From Clostridiales bacterium (GTDB lineage Bacteria; Bacillota; Clostridia; Oscillospirales; Acutalibacteraceae): 5,649 nt of DNA. Shown here in pieces: positions 1-5,649 of the stretch. Below the pieces are notes generated by a model that saw only the letters and a program-made list of their open reading frames with translations, was not told the DNA's origin and searched no databases. The position numbers and the translations under genes are program-made. The stretch's first letter is position 1. The number at the start of each line of letters is the position of its first letter. Location: the NCBI GenBank assembly GCA_021202245.1, contig JAJQDK010000071.1, forward strand, positions 1 through 5,649, given 5' to 3'.

Positions 1-4
1 CAAC

Positions 5-87
5 GCTCTGTCAAGCTCGCTTGAAACAGAGCTTGCGATAGATTGCAGCTTGCAATGATGAATGGCACCCGCCGCCTTAGTGGCGGG
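5..87. repeat. Cluster of three consecutive hairpins, possible intergenic repeat
   Basis: Three inverted repeats follow each other within 83 bases just past the permease stop codon. Hairpin 1 (5-32) pairs GCTCTGT+CAAG with CTTG+ACAGAGC around a CTCG loop, with a two-base AA bulge. Hairpin 2 (42-56) pairs ATTGCA with TGCAAT around GCT. Hairpin 3 (68-87) pairs CCCGCCGC with GTGGCGGG around a CTTA loop; its single imperfect pair is a G.T wobble read on the plus strand but an A.C mismatch on the minus strand. Hairpin 3 lies 17 nt beyond the operon stop but has no T-run after it on the minus strand, so it is not a standard intrinsic terminator. The dense folding resembles a REP-like intergenic element or a small structured RNA; this is inference, because copy number cannot be seen in one window. 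Confidence 0.45.
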
Positions 88-104
88 GAACATCTTTGCA
101 TAAG

Positions 105-602
105 TTATATCCTGCGATTTTTCCTCATTATTCTCGTGTTTGTAAACTTCAATCCGGCAAGCAGCAGACAAACGGCGGCAGCTAATATACACACCGCAAT
201 AATCAAAACCGCACACGCAGCATATTCTCCGTAGAATATTACTCCCGCTCTCAATGTACGGAACGAATAAATTATTAAGCAGGGAATAATTAAAAATATG
301 CTTGAGGTTATAATTGAAAGCATATGGCTTTTTACCGACACCGAAATAAGCGTCACCGCAGAATAGGCAAAAGCTATAATTGCAAGATAGTAAGCCGAAT
401 TAAGCAGAAATGCGCCCAACACGCTGATTTCACCGCCGGTGTCCCGATATATATCCATACATACAATCGGTGTGCCCAGGCTGCCGGTTGAGAATGTATT
501 TATAAAGCTTATCAGATACGGCGCGTAAATTGATATGAATATAACAGACAGTGAACAAAGACCTAAAAAATACTTGCAAAAAATCAATCTCAGCTTTCCG
601 TT
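105..602 (-). pseudogene. C-terminal part of the ABC-2-type permease, in shifted frame
   Basis: This segment encodes the last 165 or so residues of the permease begun at 2493, but one base out of frame. It has no ATG and no convincing ribosome binding site; its only near-start is a TTG at 587 inside coding context, so it is unlikely to be an independent gene. Numbered in the repaired 795-residue protein, it contains hydrophobic segments near residues 636-664, 691-719, 724-742 and 757-780, then a basic tail ending RIMRKNRRI. A positively charged cytoplasmic end is usual for membrane proteins. The segment supplies the four final membrane helices of the second permease half, matching what the first half has at its own end. 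Without it the second half would lack most of its membrane core. The stop is TAA at 107-105. Confidence is high that it belongs to the permease, and low on whether it is expressed. Confidence 0.8.
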
Positions 603-2493
603 TTTTTGTTGAACGGATAAGGTTAATCATTTCTCCCTTGTAATCGACCGTAATCAAAAACGGAATTGTCGTAATAAGCAGCAAAATTGACAGGGCAAGC
701 CTGCTCCACTCCTCGGACGAGTTGAACACAAAATCGGGGTACAGGTTTTCATCTATAAATTTTGCATCAATACTGCTGTCCTTTAATTCAAGCAAGCGCT
801 CATACTGCTCATATATACGGCTGAACGCTTCGCCTTTTGTTTCCAAAATACTGCTGATAGTGTTTTCCGCCACGTTTTTGGCATTTTCCGAAAGTGAGCT
901 GTCCTCGGCTATTTCTGCCAGCCGCGCGTTAAGCTTATCAAAATACTCCTGCTCCTTTGACAGATACTCCTCTTTTTCCGGAGTTATCTCGCCCTCAAAA
1001 AACTCCATATATTCCTTGTATGCCACATCAAACTTAACCTCATAGGGATAATGCTGCTGAGCAAGAGAAGAGAACACTGCGAAAGCAAGCACCGCAGCAA
1101 AAATCACAGCCGTTTTATTCAGGATAAAATATTTATAGGCTTCTCCGCCGATTATGCTCACGCTGCCTTTTGTTCCCGTGGTTTTGCAGCGAAGCCTTTC
1201 AAAAAATTTTGAGGCAAAAAACACCTGCTTATTCTGCGCCTTAAAAGTAAAGAGCAATAATGTTGCCGTAACGCAAGCGGCAAGCGCCGCAGAAAAAACG
1301 ATAATATCAACAATGCACACCGTTACGGGATTTGAGAAAATGCTCAGGTTCAAATAGCTTCCCCAAAAGCTTTTGCCGTCAAGCATATAAAAGAGGTTTA
1401 TATATTTAAAATAGCTAAAGGCTGTATCGGAAGAAATAAGATTTTTTAAGATGTACTCAACAGCCGTAAGCCCTATGCCTGCTATGTACATAACGGAGGG
1501 ATTTGAAAACGCAATAAAAAGCAAAGCGAATATCGAAGAAACAGCAATCATTGACAACGCTTTCCACAATACGGTCAGCAAACAAAAACCGCCCACACTG
1601 ATATTAAGCGTACAGTTGCGAAAATCCGAGATTGACTGTATTGTGCGCCCGAAGTCAGTAGTTCCGTATAAATAAGAGCTTACGGCATAGTTGCTTGCAG
1701 TAAATATAACCGCAATTACCGCCGTAACAATAAACAGCGCCGCAAGCTTTGCTGCAATGGCGGCAAGTCTGCCGTGCTTTTGGGAACGCACAAGGTTATA
1801 CAGCCCCAGCTCACGTTCCTGATTAAACAAATACACGCAGGCAAGAAGAACAACTGCAATCAAAAAACAGTCGGTTATTGTGTAGTCCGATGCGGCGGTC
1901 ACGGGAATATCATTTCCCAAGCTAAGCCTGACCTCAGACAAATGCTCATAATCCTCCGCAGTCTTATAGAGATTTTTATAAGAAAAATCGTCCCTATTGC
2001 TGAAAATTGAAACAGCGGACTGCTCATCAGCCCTGTTCTTCATCTCTTTGATAAATGTCGGATATGAATTTATGTAATCAACCTGCGATGACAATTCAAA
2101 AATATAGCTTTCGCGGTTCTCGTCATAATCGGTGCCGTTGAACATATTCTCCGCCGACTCATATGCAGAGGGCAGGCTTTCTTTATATTCCGACAAAATA
2201 TTGAGCAGCTCATCCATTTGTTCTGTCGATTCGGCATATGATGCCTCCTCCATAACGCCGAGTATCTCATACGCTTTATTTTCATTTTCTATCATAGCTT
2301 CCGCTTCATCGAGCGTAACGTCGGTATATTCTTCCGCCACCGATGAAAAATCAGAAAATACAAATTGGCTGTAATCACCGCTTTTTTGCATATAACAGAA
2401 AATTCCTATATTCAGCGCAAAGCAAAGTGCAAGAATGATGATAAACACTTTCTTGCACAACACCTTTTTAATTTCATAAAAAACTAAAATCAT
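430..2493 (-). CDS. Tandem-duplicated ABC-2-type permease, frame broken near residue 631
   Basis: This is a polytopic membrane protein resembling ABC-2-type permeases. The ATG at 2493 is chosen because GGTGAG (2503-2498) precedes it and it follows the upstream stop by one base; the longer version from 2547 would overlap the lipoprotein gene. The N-terminal pattern (FYEIKKVLCKK, then a membrane helix at about 16-35) is typical of such permeases. An acidic, helix-rich outside domain spans about 36-205. Membrane segments follow near 206-224, 246-272, 303-330, 334-348 and 388-416. A second half begins at about 448 (GGEAYKYFILNK), with a helix at 461-478, a coiled-coil-like outside domain at 479-597 and a helix at 598-615. 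Residues 233-242 (NLVRSQKHGR) align with 624-633 of the repaired protein (NLIRSTKNGK), showing internal duplication. As written, the frame leaves the true path after residue 630 and adds 56 unrelated residues to a stop at 430. Substrate is unknown, and no ATPase gene is visible. Confidence 0.85.
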   Translation of the reverse strand: MILVFYEIKKVLCKKVFIIILALCFALNIGIFCYMQKSGDYSQFVFSDFSSVAEEYTDVTLDEAEAMIENENKAYEILGVMEEASYAESTEQMDELLNILSEYKESLPSAYESAENMFNGTDYDENRESYIFELSSQVDYINSYPTFIKEMKNRADEQSAVSIFSNRDDFSYKNLYKTAEDYEHLSEVRLSLGNDIPVTAASDYTITDCFLIAVVLLACVYLFNQERELGLYNLVRSQKHGRLAAIAAKLAALFIVTAVIAVIFTASNYAVSSYLYGTTDFGRTIQSISDFRNCTLNISVGGFCLLTVLWKALSMIAVSSIFALLFIAFSNPSVMYIAGIGLTAVEYILKNLISSDTAFSYFKYINLFYMLDGKSFWGSYLNLSIFSNPVTVCIVDIIVFSAALAACVTATLLLFTFKAQNKQVFFASKFFERLRCKTTGTKGSVSIIGGEAYKYFILNKTAVIFAAVLAFAVFSSLAQQHYPYEVKFDVAYKEYMEFFEGEITPEKEEYLSKEQEYFDKLNARLAEIAEDSSLSENAKNVAENTISSILETKGEAFSRIYEQYERLLELKDSSIDAKFIDENLYPDFVFNSSEEWSRLALSILLLITTIPFLITVDYKGEMINLIRSTKKRKAEIDFLQVFFRSLFTVCYIHINLRAVSDKLYKYILNRQPGHTDCMYGYISGHRR
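601..607 (-). other. Frameshift site: run of seven A in the permease gene
   Basis: On the minus strand the codons read TCA ACA AAA AAA CGG in the upstream frame. Deleting one A gives ACA AAA AAC GGA AAG, which reads STKNGK and continues without a stop to 105. The residues gained (N-G-K) match H-G-R at the equivalent place in the first half of the same protein, so the site is pinned to this homopolymer. A -1 shift would meet TGA at 592-590 after three codons, so a classic -1 slippery-site mechanism is excluded. A one-base gain in the tract, a sequencing homopolymer error, or slippage to six A in the transcript all fit. Confidence 0.85.
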
Positions 2494-2494
2494 A

Positions 2495-3421
2495 TTACTC
2501 ACCGAGCTCTGCCGTAATATTGCCCTCTTCATCAAAAGCAATTTCAATTTTATAGCTTTGCGATGTGTTATCCCTGTAATTAACTGTCATTTCAAGGGTT
2601 TCTCCCGATAAATCATCATAGTCAAAGCTGCCCTTGCTTTCTAATGCGGCTTGCTGTGAATTATAAAAAAGCTTTTCATATCTATATATAAAGCTGTCCT
2701 GCTCAATGTCAGTGTTGGTTTCAACCGATTCGCCCTGAATAATATAATTATCATCTTCCGGAAACTCTTTGTCACTCGCAGTCAGCATAAAAATGTCAGC
2801 GTAAACTATTTGTTCGTCAACTTCTTTTTTTCGGTCAAGATAATAAAATTCATTGCTCACCTGTTCCGTATTCATTTCATCCACGGTGTATAGGCTTGCG
2901 CCGACTGTAGCAATCATTTTATCGGCATCTTCTCTGAATCTGCTTATGTCATAAATACTCATGCCGTTAAAAAACACATTCCTGATATCGTCAAATTCGC
3001 CTTTGTCCCATCTTGATTCCAAGTCAAGCTCTGCGTCATAATATTCGTCAACCTCCGATTCATCGGGATAAAAATAAAACAAAAAATAGTCAACGCCGAG
3101 CGATACCGTATCGTAGCCGTCGTATAATATTGTTTTGTTTTCGCTTGTACCGACAACGCTTTTAATATTATTGCCGCTGAAGCAAAGGTAAATGCTGTCA
3201 AACTCTCCGTCGCCGTTTGCATTGAAAACAAGCTCGGAATTCTCTGTCTTTTCTTTATTCTGCTCTATCTTCCGAGGTGTATTAAGCTCAAGCTTTACAT
3301 TTTCTCCGGCATTTTCCGAGGTCCCCATATAAAAGCTGATTTCGTTTGCTCCGCAGCCTGAAAAGCAAGCTGCCGCAGTAAGACAAATTATAATTAAGGA
3401 AAGATAAAATTTTTTATTCAT
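2495..3421 (-). CDS. Acidic surface lipoprotein of unknown function
   Basis: The gene encodes a 308-residue predicted lipoprotein. The ATG at 3421 is chosen because AAGAGG (3436-3431) sits nine bases upstream and MNKKFYLSLIIICLTAAACFSGC is a complete lipoprotein signal; the reading frame open upstream of this has no signal and overlaps the previous gene at length. Cys23 in FSGC is the likely lipidated residue, although Cys19 (TAAAC) cannot be fully excluded. The mature protein is strongly acidic, with clusters such as YPDESEVDEYYDAELD near the middle. It alternates short beta-like stretches (SIYLCFSG, DYFLFYFYP), and the C-terminal part (LEMTVNYRDNTSQSYKIEIAF) looks like beta strands. I recognise no named family or catalytic motif. 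Its start overlaps the upstream stop by eight bases and its stop is one base from the permease start, so all three proteins are probably made together and may act as a complex at the outer face of the membrane. Confidence 0.85.
   Translation of the reverse strand: MNKKFYLSLIIICLTAAACFSGCGANEISFYMGTSENAGENVKLELNTPRKIEQNKEKTENSELVFNANGDGEFDSIYLCFSGNNIKSVVGTSENKTILYDGYDTVSLGVDYFLFYFYPDESEVDEYYDAELDLESRWDKGEFDDIRNVFFNGMSIYDISRFREDADKMIATVGASLYTVDEMNTEQVSNEFYYLDRKKEVDEQIVYADIFMLTASDKEFPEDDNYIIQGESVETNTDIEQDSFIYRYEKLFYNSQQAALESKGSFDYDDLSGETLEMTVNYRDNTSQSYKIEIAFDEEGNITAELGE
3414..3421 (-). other. Eight-base ATGAATAA overlap between the two lipoprotein genes
   Basis: The start codon of the second lipoprotein (3421-3419) and the TAA stop of the first (3416-3414) share the octamer ATGAATAA. 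The ribosome binding site of the second gene (3436-3431) lies inside the first. This arrangement normally gives translational coupling, so the two proteins are expected in linked amounts. Confidence 0.9.
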
Positions 3422-4694
3422 ACCTATATACCTCTTGATATGTACACTCCTCCTGATTGTTAAGAAATTGTGATTTATCCAGACAACAAAGCACTGTATT
3501 GCCGTCGTTATCCTCATCGGTATAGCTAAACCACAGATAATCATCATAAAATGCAGTAAAGTCAATATTATCCGCTGCAATTTGCGGAAGATAAGCTTCG
3601 GATATTTTGTTTCCTTCCTTGTCATACACTTCAATCGGCTCTGAGCCGTCGCTGCTGTCCGAATCTGATTGATTGTAAATATAAATATAATCGTCGTCAC
3701 AATACACCTTATAGAGATTGTTTACCTCGATTATTTCCTTAGGATTTGAACCGTCAAGCTCTGTGATGCAAATTTTTTTAGTTTCGTCACCGTAATCGGC
3801 TCCAACCAATTTACCGTCGCTGAAGCCGATAAAATCATAGTCGTTATTATAAGGGTCAATCTCTGCGCAGCTTCCGTCGGACAGATTGTATTTTATTATT
3901 TTTATCACCGCTGACGAATCATCCGTTTCTTCTCCGCTAATCAGCTTATTATAATCATCCTCGCTTGAATAACCGTATAACGTAAGATACATATAATTAT
4001 CGTATATATTGCGCAGAGAGCCCTCAACTCCGAAAAGTCCGTCAAACTCCGAAAAGTCAATAAAGGTTTCCTCGGATTTTGTCGATAAATCAACTCTGTA
4101 AAAATTGCTTGACATTGTCTGCGAATCGCCGCTTTCAATATCTATCGTAGTTTGATAATAAAAAAAGCCGTCATAAATAAACCAATCGCAAATAAATTTA
4201 TCTGTAAAAGTAAGCACGGTGCTTCTCTCTGCGCCGTCAAGAGAAATGCTCTTTAAATAAATTCTATCCTCATCACTGTTTTCGTCAGCGCCCGTTGAGA
4301 TATAGTAGATCTGATCCCTGTATATTTGAAAGCTGTCAAAGCAGACCAATAAATCATTGATTTTAGCATTGCAGTCCTCAAAATCGGAGGTATGCAGACA
4401 GTCCGTCTTGTTGCAGAGCGGAGTGGAAGCCAATGTTTCTGCATCGGTATAAATAATCGTCCCGCTCAATACATTATAATAACCGCTGTCCGATTTTTGG
4501 GTCGGAACCGCCGCGCCATTTAATTTGAACATATATTGAAAATCCGGCATAGTTGAGCTTGAGAGAGCGGTATTTACGCTGCCTGCGTCATCATTTGTAC
4601 CGCATCCGGAAAACAAGCTCATCGTGCCCAAAACTGCAAGCAATATAAATGATATTATCCGTTTATTAACTGTCACAAAGGCTTTATTTTTCAT
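3414..4694 (-). CDS. Probable beta-propeller lipoprotein with Cys/His motif
   Basis: The gene encodes a 426-residue lipoprotein. The ATG at 4694 is preferred over one at 4757: GAGGA (4708-4704) precedes it by nine bases, the signal peptide starts here (KNK, hydrophobic stretch to about 29, FSGC with Cys31 lipidated), and the 4757 codon lies at the expected transcript start. The mature region shows about six repeats of a D-x-(I/F/Y)-Y-x-Y type strand followed by a second strand ending in (L/V)DGS-like turns, near 128, 175, 233, 293, 335 and 385. That pattern is typical of TolB/DUF5050-like propellers seen in clostridial lipoproteins. Before the repeats sits C94-x4-C99-x-H101-x6-C108, which could bind metal or form disulfides. 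A Ser/Asp-rich loop (341-351) interrupts the fifth repeat. It is the first gene of the operon. Its role is unknown; ligand sensing or scaffolding on the cell surface is inferred from the fold and location. Confidence 0.85.
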   Translation of the reverse strand: MKNKAFVTVNKRIISFILLAVLGTMSLFSGCGTNDDAGSVNTALSSSTMPDFQYMFKLNGAAVPTQKSDSGYYNVLSGTIIYTDAETLASTPLCNKTDCLHTSDFEDCNAKINDLLVCFDSFQIYRDQIYYISTGADENSDEDRIYLKSISLDGAERSTVLTFTDKFICDWFIYDGFFYYQTTIDIESGDSQTMSSNFYRVDLSTKSEETFIDFSEFDGLFGVEGSLRNIYDNYMYLTLYGYSSEDDYNKLISGEETDDSSAVIKIIKYNLSDGSCAEIDPYNNDYDFIGFSDGKLVGADYGDETKKICITELDGSNPKEIIEVNNLYKVYCDDDYIYIYNQSDSDSSDGSEPIEVYDKEGNKISEAYLPQIAADNIDFTAFYDDYLWFSYTDEDNDGNTVLCCLDKSQFLNNQEECTYQEVYRYE

Positions 4695-4703
4695 AGAACA
4701 TTT

Positions 4704-4708
4704 TCCTC
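4704..4708 (-). promoter_or_regulatory. Ribosome binding site of the first operon gene
   Basis: GAGGA, nine bases before the ATG at 4694, decides the start. A second ATG (4701-4699) sits only two bases after it, out of frame, and would stop after five codons, so it is too close to be used well. Confidence 0.8.
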
Positions 4709-4721
4709 GTTTTTTAATAAG

Positions 4722-4746
4722 GCGCCCGACGCTTTGAAAGCAGCGC
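4722..4746 (-). promoter_or_regulatory. Weak hairpin in the operon leader
   Basis: Within the predicted leader (about 4756-4695), GCGC at 4722-4725 can pair with GCGC at 4743-4746, and GCTT at 4731-4734 with AAGC at 4738-4741 around a three-base loop, separated by an uneven internal loop. It has no T-run on the minus strand, so it is not an attenuator terminator. It may stabilise the message or be incidental. Confidence 0.3.
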
Positions 4747-4762
4747 AAGCCCAACATTTGAC

Positions 4763-4791
4763 ATTATATACCAACCGTGCTGTTGTGTCAA
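4763..4791 (-). promoter_or_regulatory. Perfect-consensus sigma-A promoter of the lipoprotein-permease operon
   Basis: On the minus strand TTGACA (4791-4786) is followed by exactly 17 bases and TATAAT (4768-4763). Both hexamers and the spacing match the vegetative consensus. Runs of A lie just upstream (about 4794-4830), as in an UP element. Transcription should begin near 4756, giving a leader of about 60 nt. The -35 box is embedded in TGTTG-TGT-CAACA (4781-4793), and TTGACA on the plus strand at 4758-4763 mirrors the -35 box around the core promoter. A promoter this strong often needs a repressor, and either dyad could be the operator; that is inference. Confidence 0.9.
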
Positions 4792-4907
4792 CATATTTTT
4801 TAATGTTTTTATTTTGTTTTCTTAAAATAATGCTTTGAAAAGAATTTGCGACAACAATATTTTACTTTTTTACGCTTGTTTTTAATGGTTTGCTTTTGTA
4901 ACAACAC

Positions 4908-4938
4908 AAAAAAAGGCTATCCCGAACGGACAGCCTTT
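4908..4938 (-). terminator. Intrinsic terminator of birA
   Basis: Seventeen bases past the birA stop, AAAGGCT-G-TCC pairs with GGA-T-AGCCTTT around a five-base loop (GTTCG on the minus strand), and the 3' arm runs into seven T (4914-4908). The single non-Watson-Crick position is a G.U pair on the minus-strand RNA but an A.C mismatch on the plus strand, which indicates that it works for minus-strand transcription. It separates birA from the downstream operon. Confidence 0.9.
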
Positions 4939-4954
4939 GTGAAATATTTAATTT

Positions 4955-5649
4955 TTAATATATGCCCTGAACGGTGACCTCGCCCGAATTCACGGTGACA
5001 ATCGAGCCGTCTGAAAGCATCACTTTAAGCTCGCCGTCGGCGGCTATTCCCACGGCAATTCCGTTCACTGTGCGTGTTCCTCTGCGGAACGTCACGTTTC
5101 TGCCGACGGTTGCGCAAAGCTGTGTGTATTCGTCAACAGCATTGGACGTAAGCTCCAGGTCATTGCGCACAAGCTCATCCTCAATATGCTCAAGAACGCA
5201 GGCGAGGAATCTGTTTTTGTCGATATGTCTGCCTGTTTCAAGCAGCAGCGAGGTCGCCTTGTAAGCGATGTCGTCCGGGAACACGGTATGCTCCACGTTG
5301 ATTCCTATTCCCGTGATAACATAATTAACAGCGTCAAATTCCGCGCTCATCTCGGTGAGTATTCCCACAAGCTTTTTGCGCCCTATGATTATGTCGTTGG
5401 GCCATTTTATTTTGCAGTCAAGCCCCGTATAATCTCTTATCGCCTTGCAGACGGCAAGGCCTGCAAGCGGAGTTATCGCCGAAATTTCGCTCGGCGCAAG
5501 GTTGGGGCGAAGCAGCAGCGAAAAGGCAATGCCGTCGTCCTTTTTTGTTTGCCACACTCTGCCGAGTCTGCCCTTGCCCTTTGTCTGTTCGCGGGCGGCA
5601 ACAACCGTGCGGTTAGGGGTGCCGGGTTCCGCGGGAGGGGTTAGATGGG
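4955..5649 (-). CDS. birA: Biotin--[acetyl-CoA-carboxylase] ligase, 3' part
   Basis: This cytoplasmic enzyme activates biotin with ATP to biotinyl-AMP and attaches it to a lysine of biotin-dependent carboxylases. The last 230 residues are visible and the frame stays open to the window edge, so the start is missing. Visible residues 20-30 (EQTKGKGRLGR) carry the GRGRxGR-type biotinyl-AMP loop. KWPND (81-85) contains the catalytic-site lysine, followed by KLVGILTEM (92-100) and GIGINV (113-118). The last 50 or so residues (from TVGRNVTFRRG to GEVTVQGIY) form the small SH3-like C-terminal domain of BirA/LPL proteins. A GTG at 5557 lies inside the catalytic domain, after the biotin loop, and is not a start. 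Whether an N-terminal DNA-binding domain exists, making it a repressor as well, cannot be seen. It is richer in G+C than the downstream operon, from which a terminator separates it. Confidence 0.97.
   Translation of the reverse strand, partial: HLTPPAEPGTPNRTVVAAREQTKGKGRLGRVWQTKKDDGIAFSLLLRPNLAPSEISAITPLAGLAVCKAIRDYTGLDCKIKWPNDIIIGRKKLVGILTEMSAEFDAVNYVITGIGINVEHTVFPDDIAYKATSLLLETGRHIDKNRFLACVLEHIEDELVRNDLELTSNAVDEYTQLCATVGRNVTFRRGTRTVNGIAVGIAADGELKVMLSDGSIVTVNSGEVTVQGIY

Noticed and set aside
68..87. Intrinsic terminator of the operon
   Set aside because: The stem is present but no T-run follows on the minus strand, and its mismatch is worse on that strand. It is kept only as part of the hairpin cluster.
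105..587. Independent small membrane protein starting at a TTG
   Set aside because: It has no ribosome binding site, the TTG lies in continuous permease coding sequence, and it completes the second half of the upstream protein.
430..600. In-frame tail of 56 residues after the A7 tract as the true permease C-terminus
   Set aside because: It is less hydrophobic, ends in a polar basic stretch, and the other frame encodes four fitting membrane helices plus the repeat-matching N-G-K.
590..607. Programmed -1 ribosomal frameshift on the A-run
   Set aside because: The -1 frame meets TGA at 592-590 after three codons; only +1 (or loss of one A) reaches the C-terminal frame.
3422..3700. N-terminal extension of the second lipoprotein
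   Set aside because: It would place 93 residues ahead of a good lipoprotein signal and overlap the first lipoprotein gene by about 290 bases.
4695..4757. N-terminal extension of the first lipoprotein from the ATG at 4757
   Set aside because: It begins at the predicted transcript start, has no ribosome binding site and would bury the signal peptide.
4756..4800. BirA operator in the operon promoter
   Set aside because: The dyads do not resemble the GTTAAC-type biotin operators known from Bacillota, and adjacency to birA alone is not evidence.
4831..4856. Second promoter (TTGTCG-16-CATTAT) upstream of the operon
   Set aside because: Both boxes deviate from consensus and the A/T-rich background makes such matches common; the perfect promoter downstream suffices.
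5186..5644. Plus-strand open frame of 152 codons, antisense to birA
   Set aside because: It is antisense to a clearly conserved birA carrying KWPND and GKGRLGR; its translation shows no recognisable domain and it has no ribosome binding site that I can see.

Overview
The window looks like chromosomal DNA of a Gram-positive Bacillota bacterium, probably an anaerobic gut-type clostridium of the Oscillospiraceae/Ruminococcaceae kind. The evidence is GAGG-type ribosome binding sites, a textbook TTGACA-17-TATAAT promoter, two lipoproteins with Firmicutes-style short signal peptides, an AT-leaning base composition and many acidic extracytoplasmic proteins. The genus cannot be fixed from the sequence. 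All recognisable genes lie on the minus strand, so transcription runs from high to low coordinates.

Region by region, in transcription order: (1) 5649-4955 is the 3' part of a biotin--protein ligase gene (birA), cut by the window edge and closed by a clear intrinsic terminator at 4908-4938. (2) 4954-4695 is a 260-base intergenic region. It holds that terminator, an A/T-rich stretch and a perfect-consensus sigma-A promoter (4791-4763) with a small palindrome over its -35 box. A leader of about 60 nt follows. (3) 4694-105 is a tightly packed three-gene operon: a probable beta-propeller lipoprotein with a Cys/His motif, a second acidic lipoprotein of unknown function (8-nt overlap), and a large tandem-duplicated ABC-2-type permease (1-nt gap). 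(4) 104-1 holds three consecutive hairpins and no gene.

The permease reading frame is broken at a run of seven A (601-607, minus strand). Removing one A joins the two pieces into a 795-residue protein with two homologous halves and about 12 membrane segments. The internal repeat of the protein confirms where the frame should change. Whether this is a sequencing error, a real mutation, a phase-variable tract or transcript slippage cannot be decided from one sequence.

Inference on function: two surface-anchored lipoproteins are translationally coupled to a membrane protein with two large outward-facing helical domains. This suggests one envelope complex, perhaps an exporter or surface-sensing machine. 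No ATPase is in the window; if this is a genuine ABC transporter, its ATP-binding subunit must be encoded beyond position 1 or elsewhere. This lipoprotein-lipoprotein-double permease unit is the best candidate here for an undescribed system.
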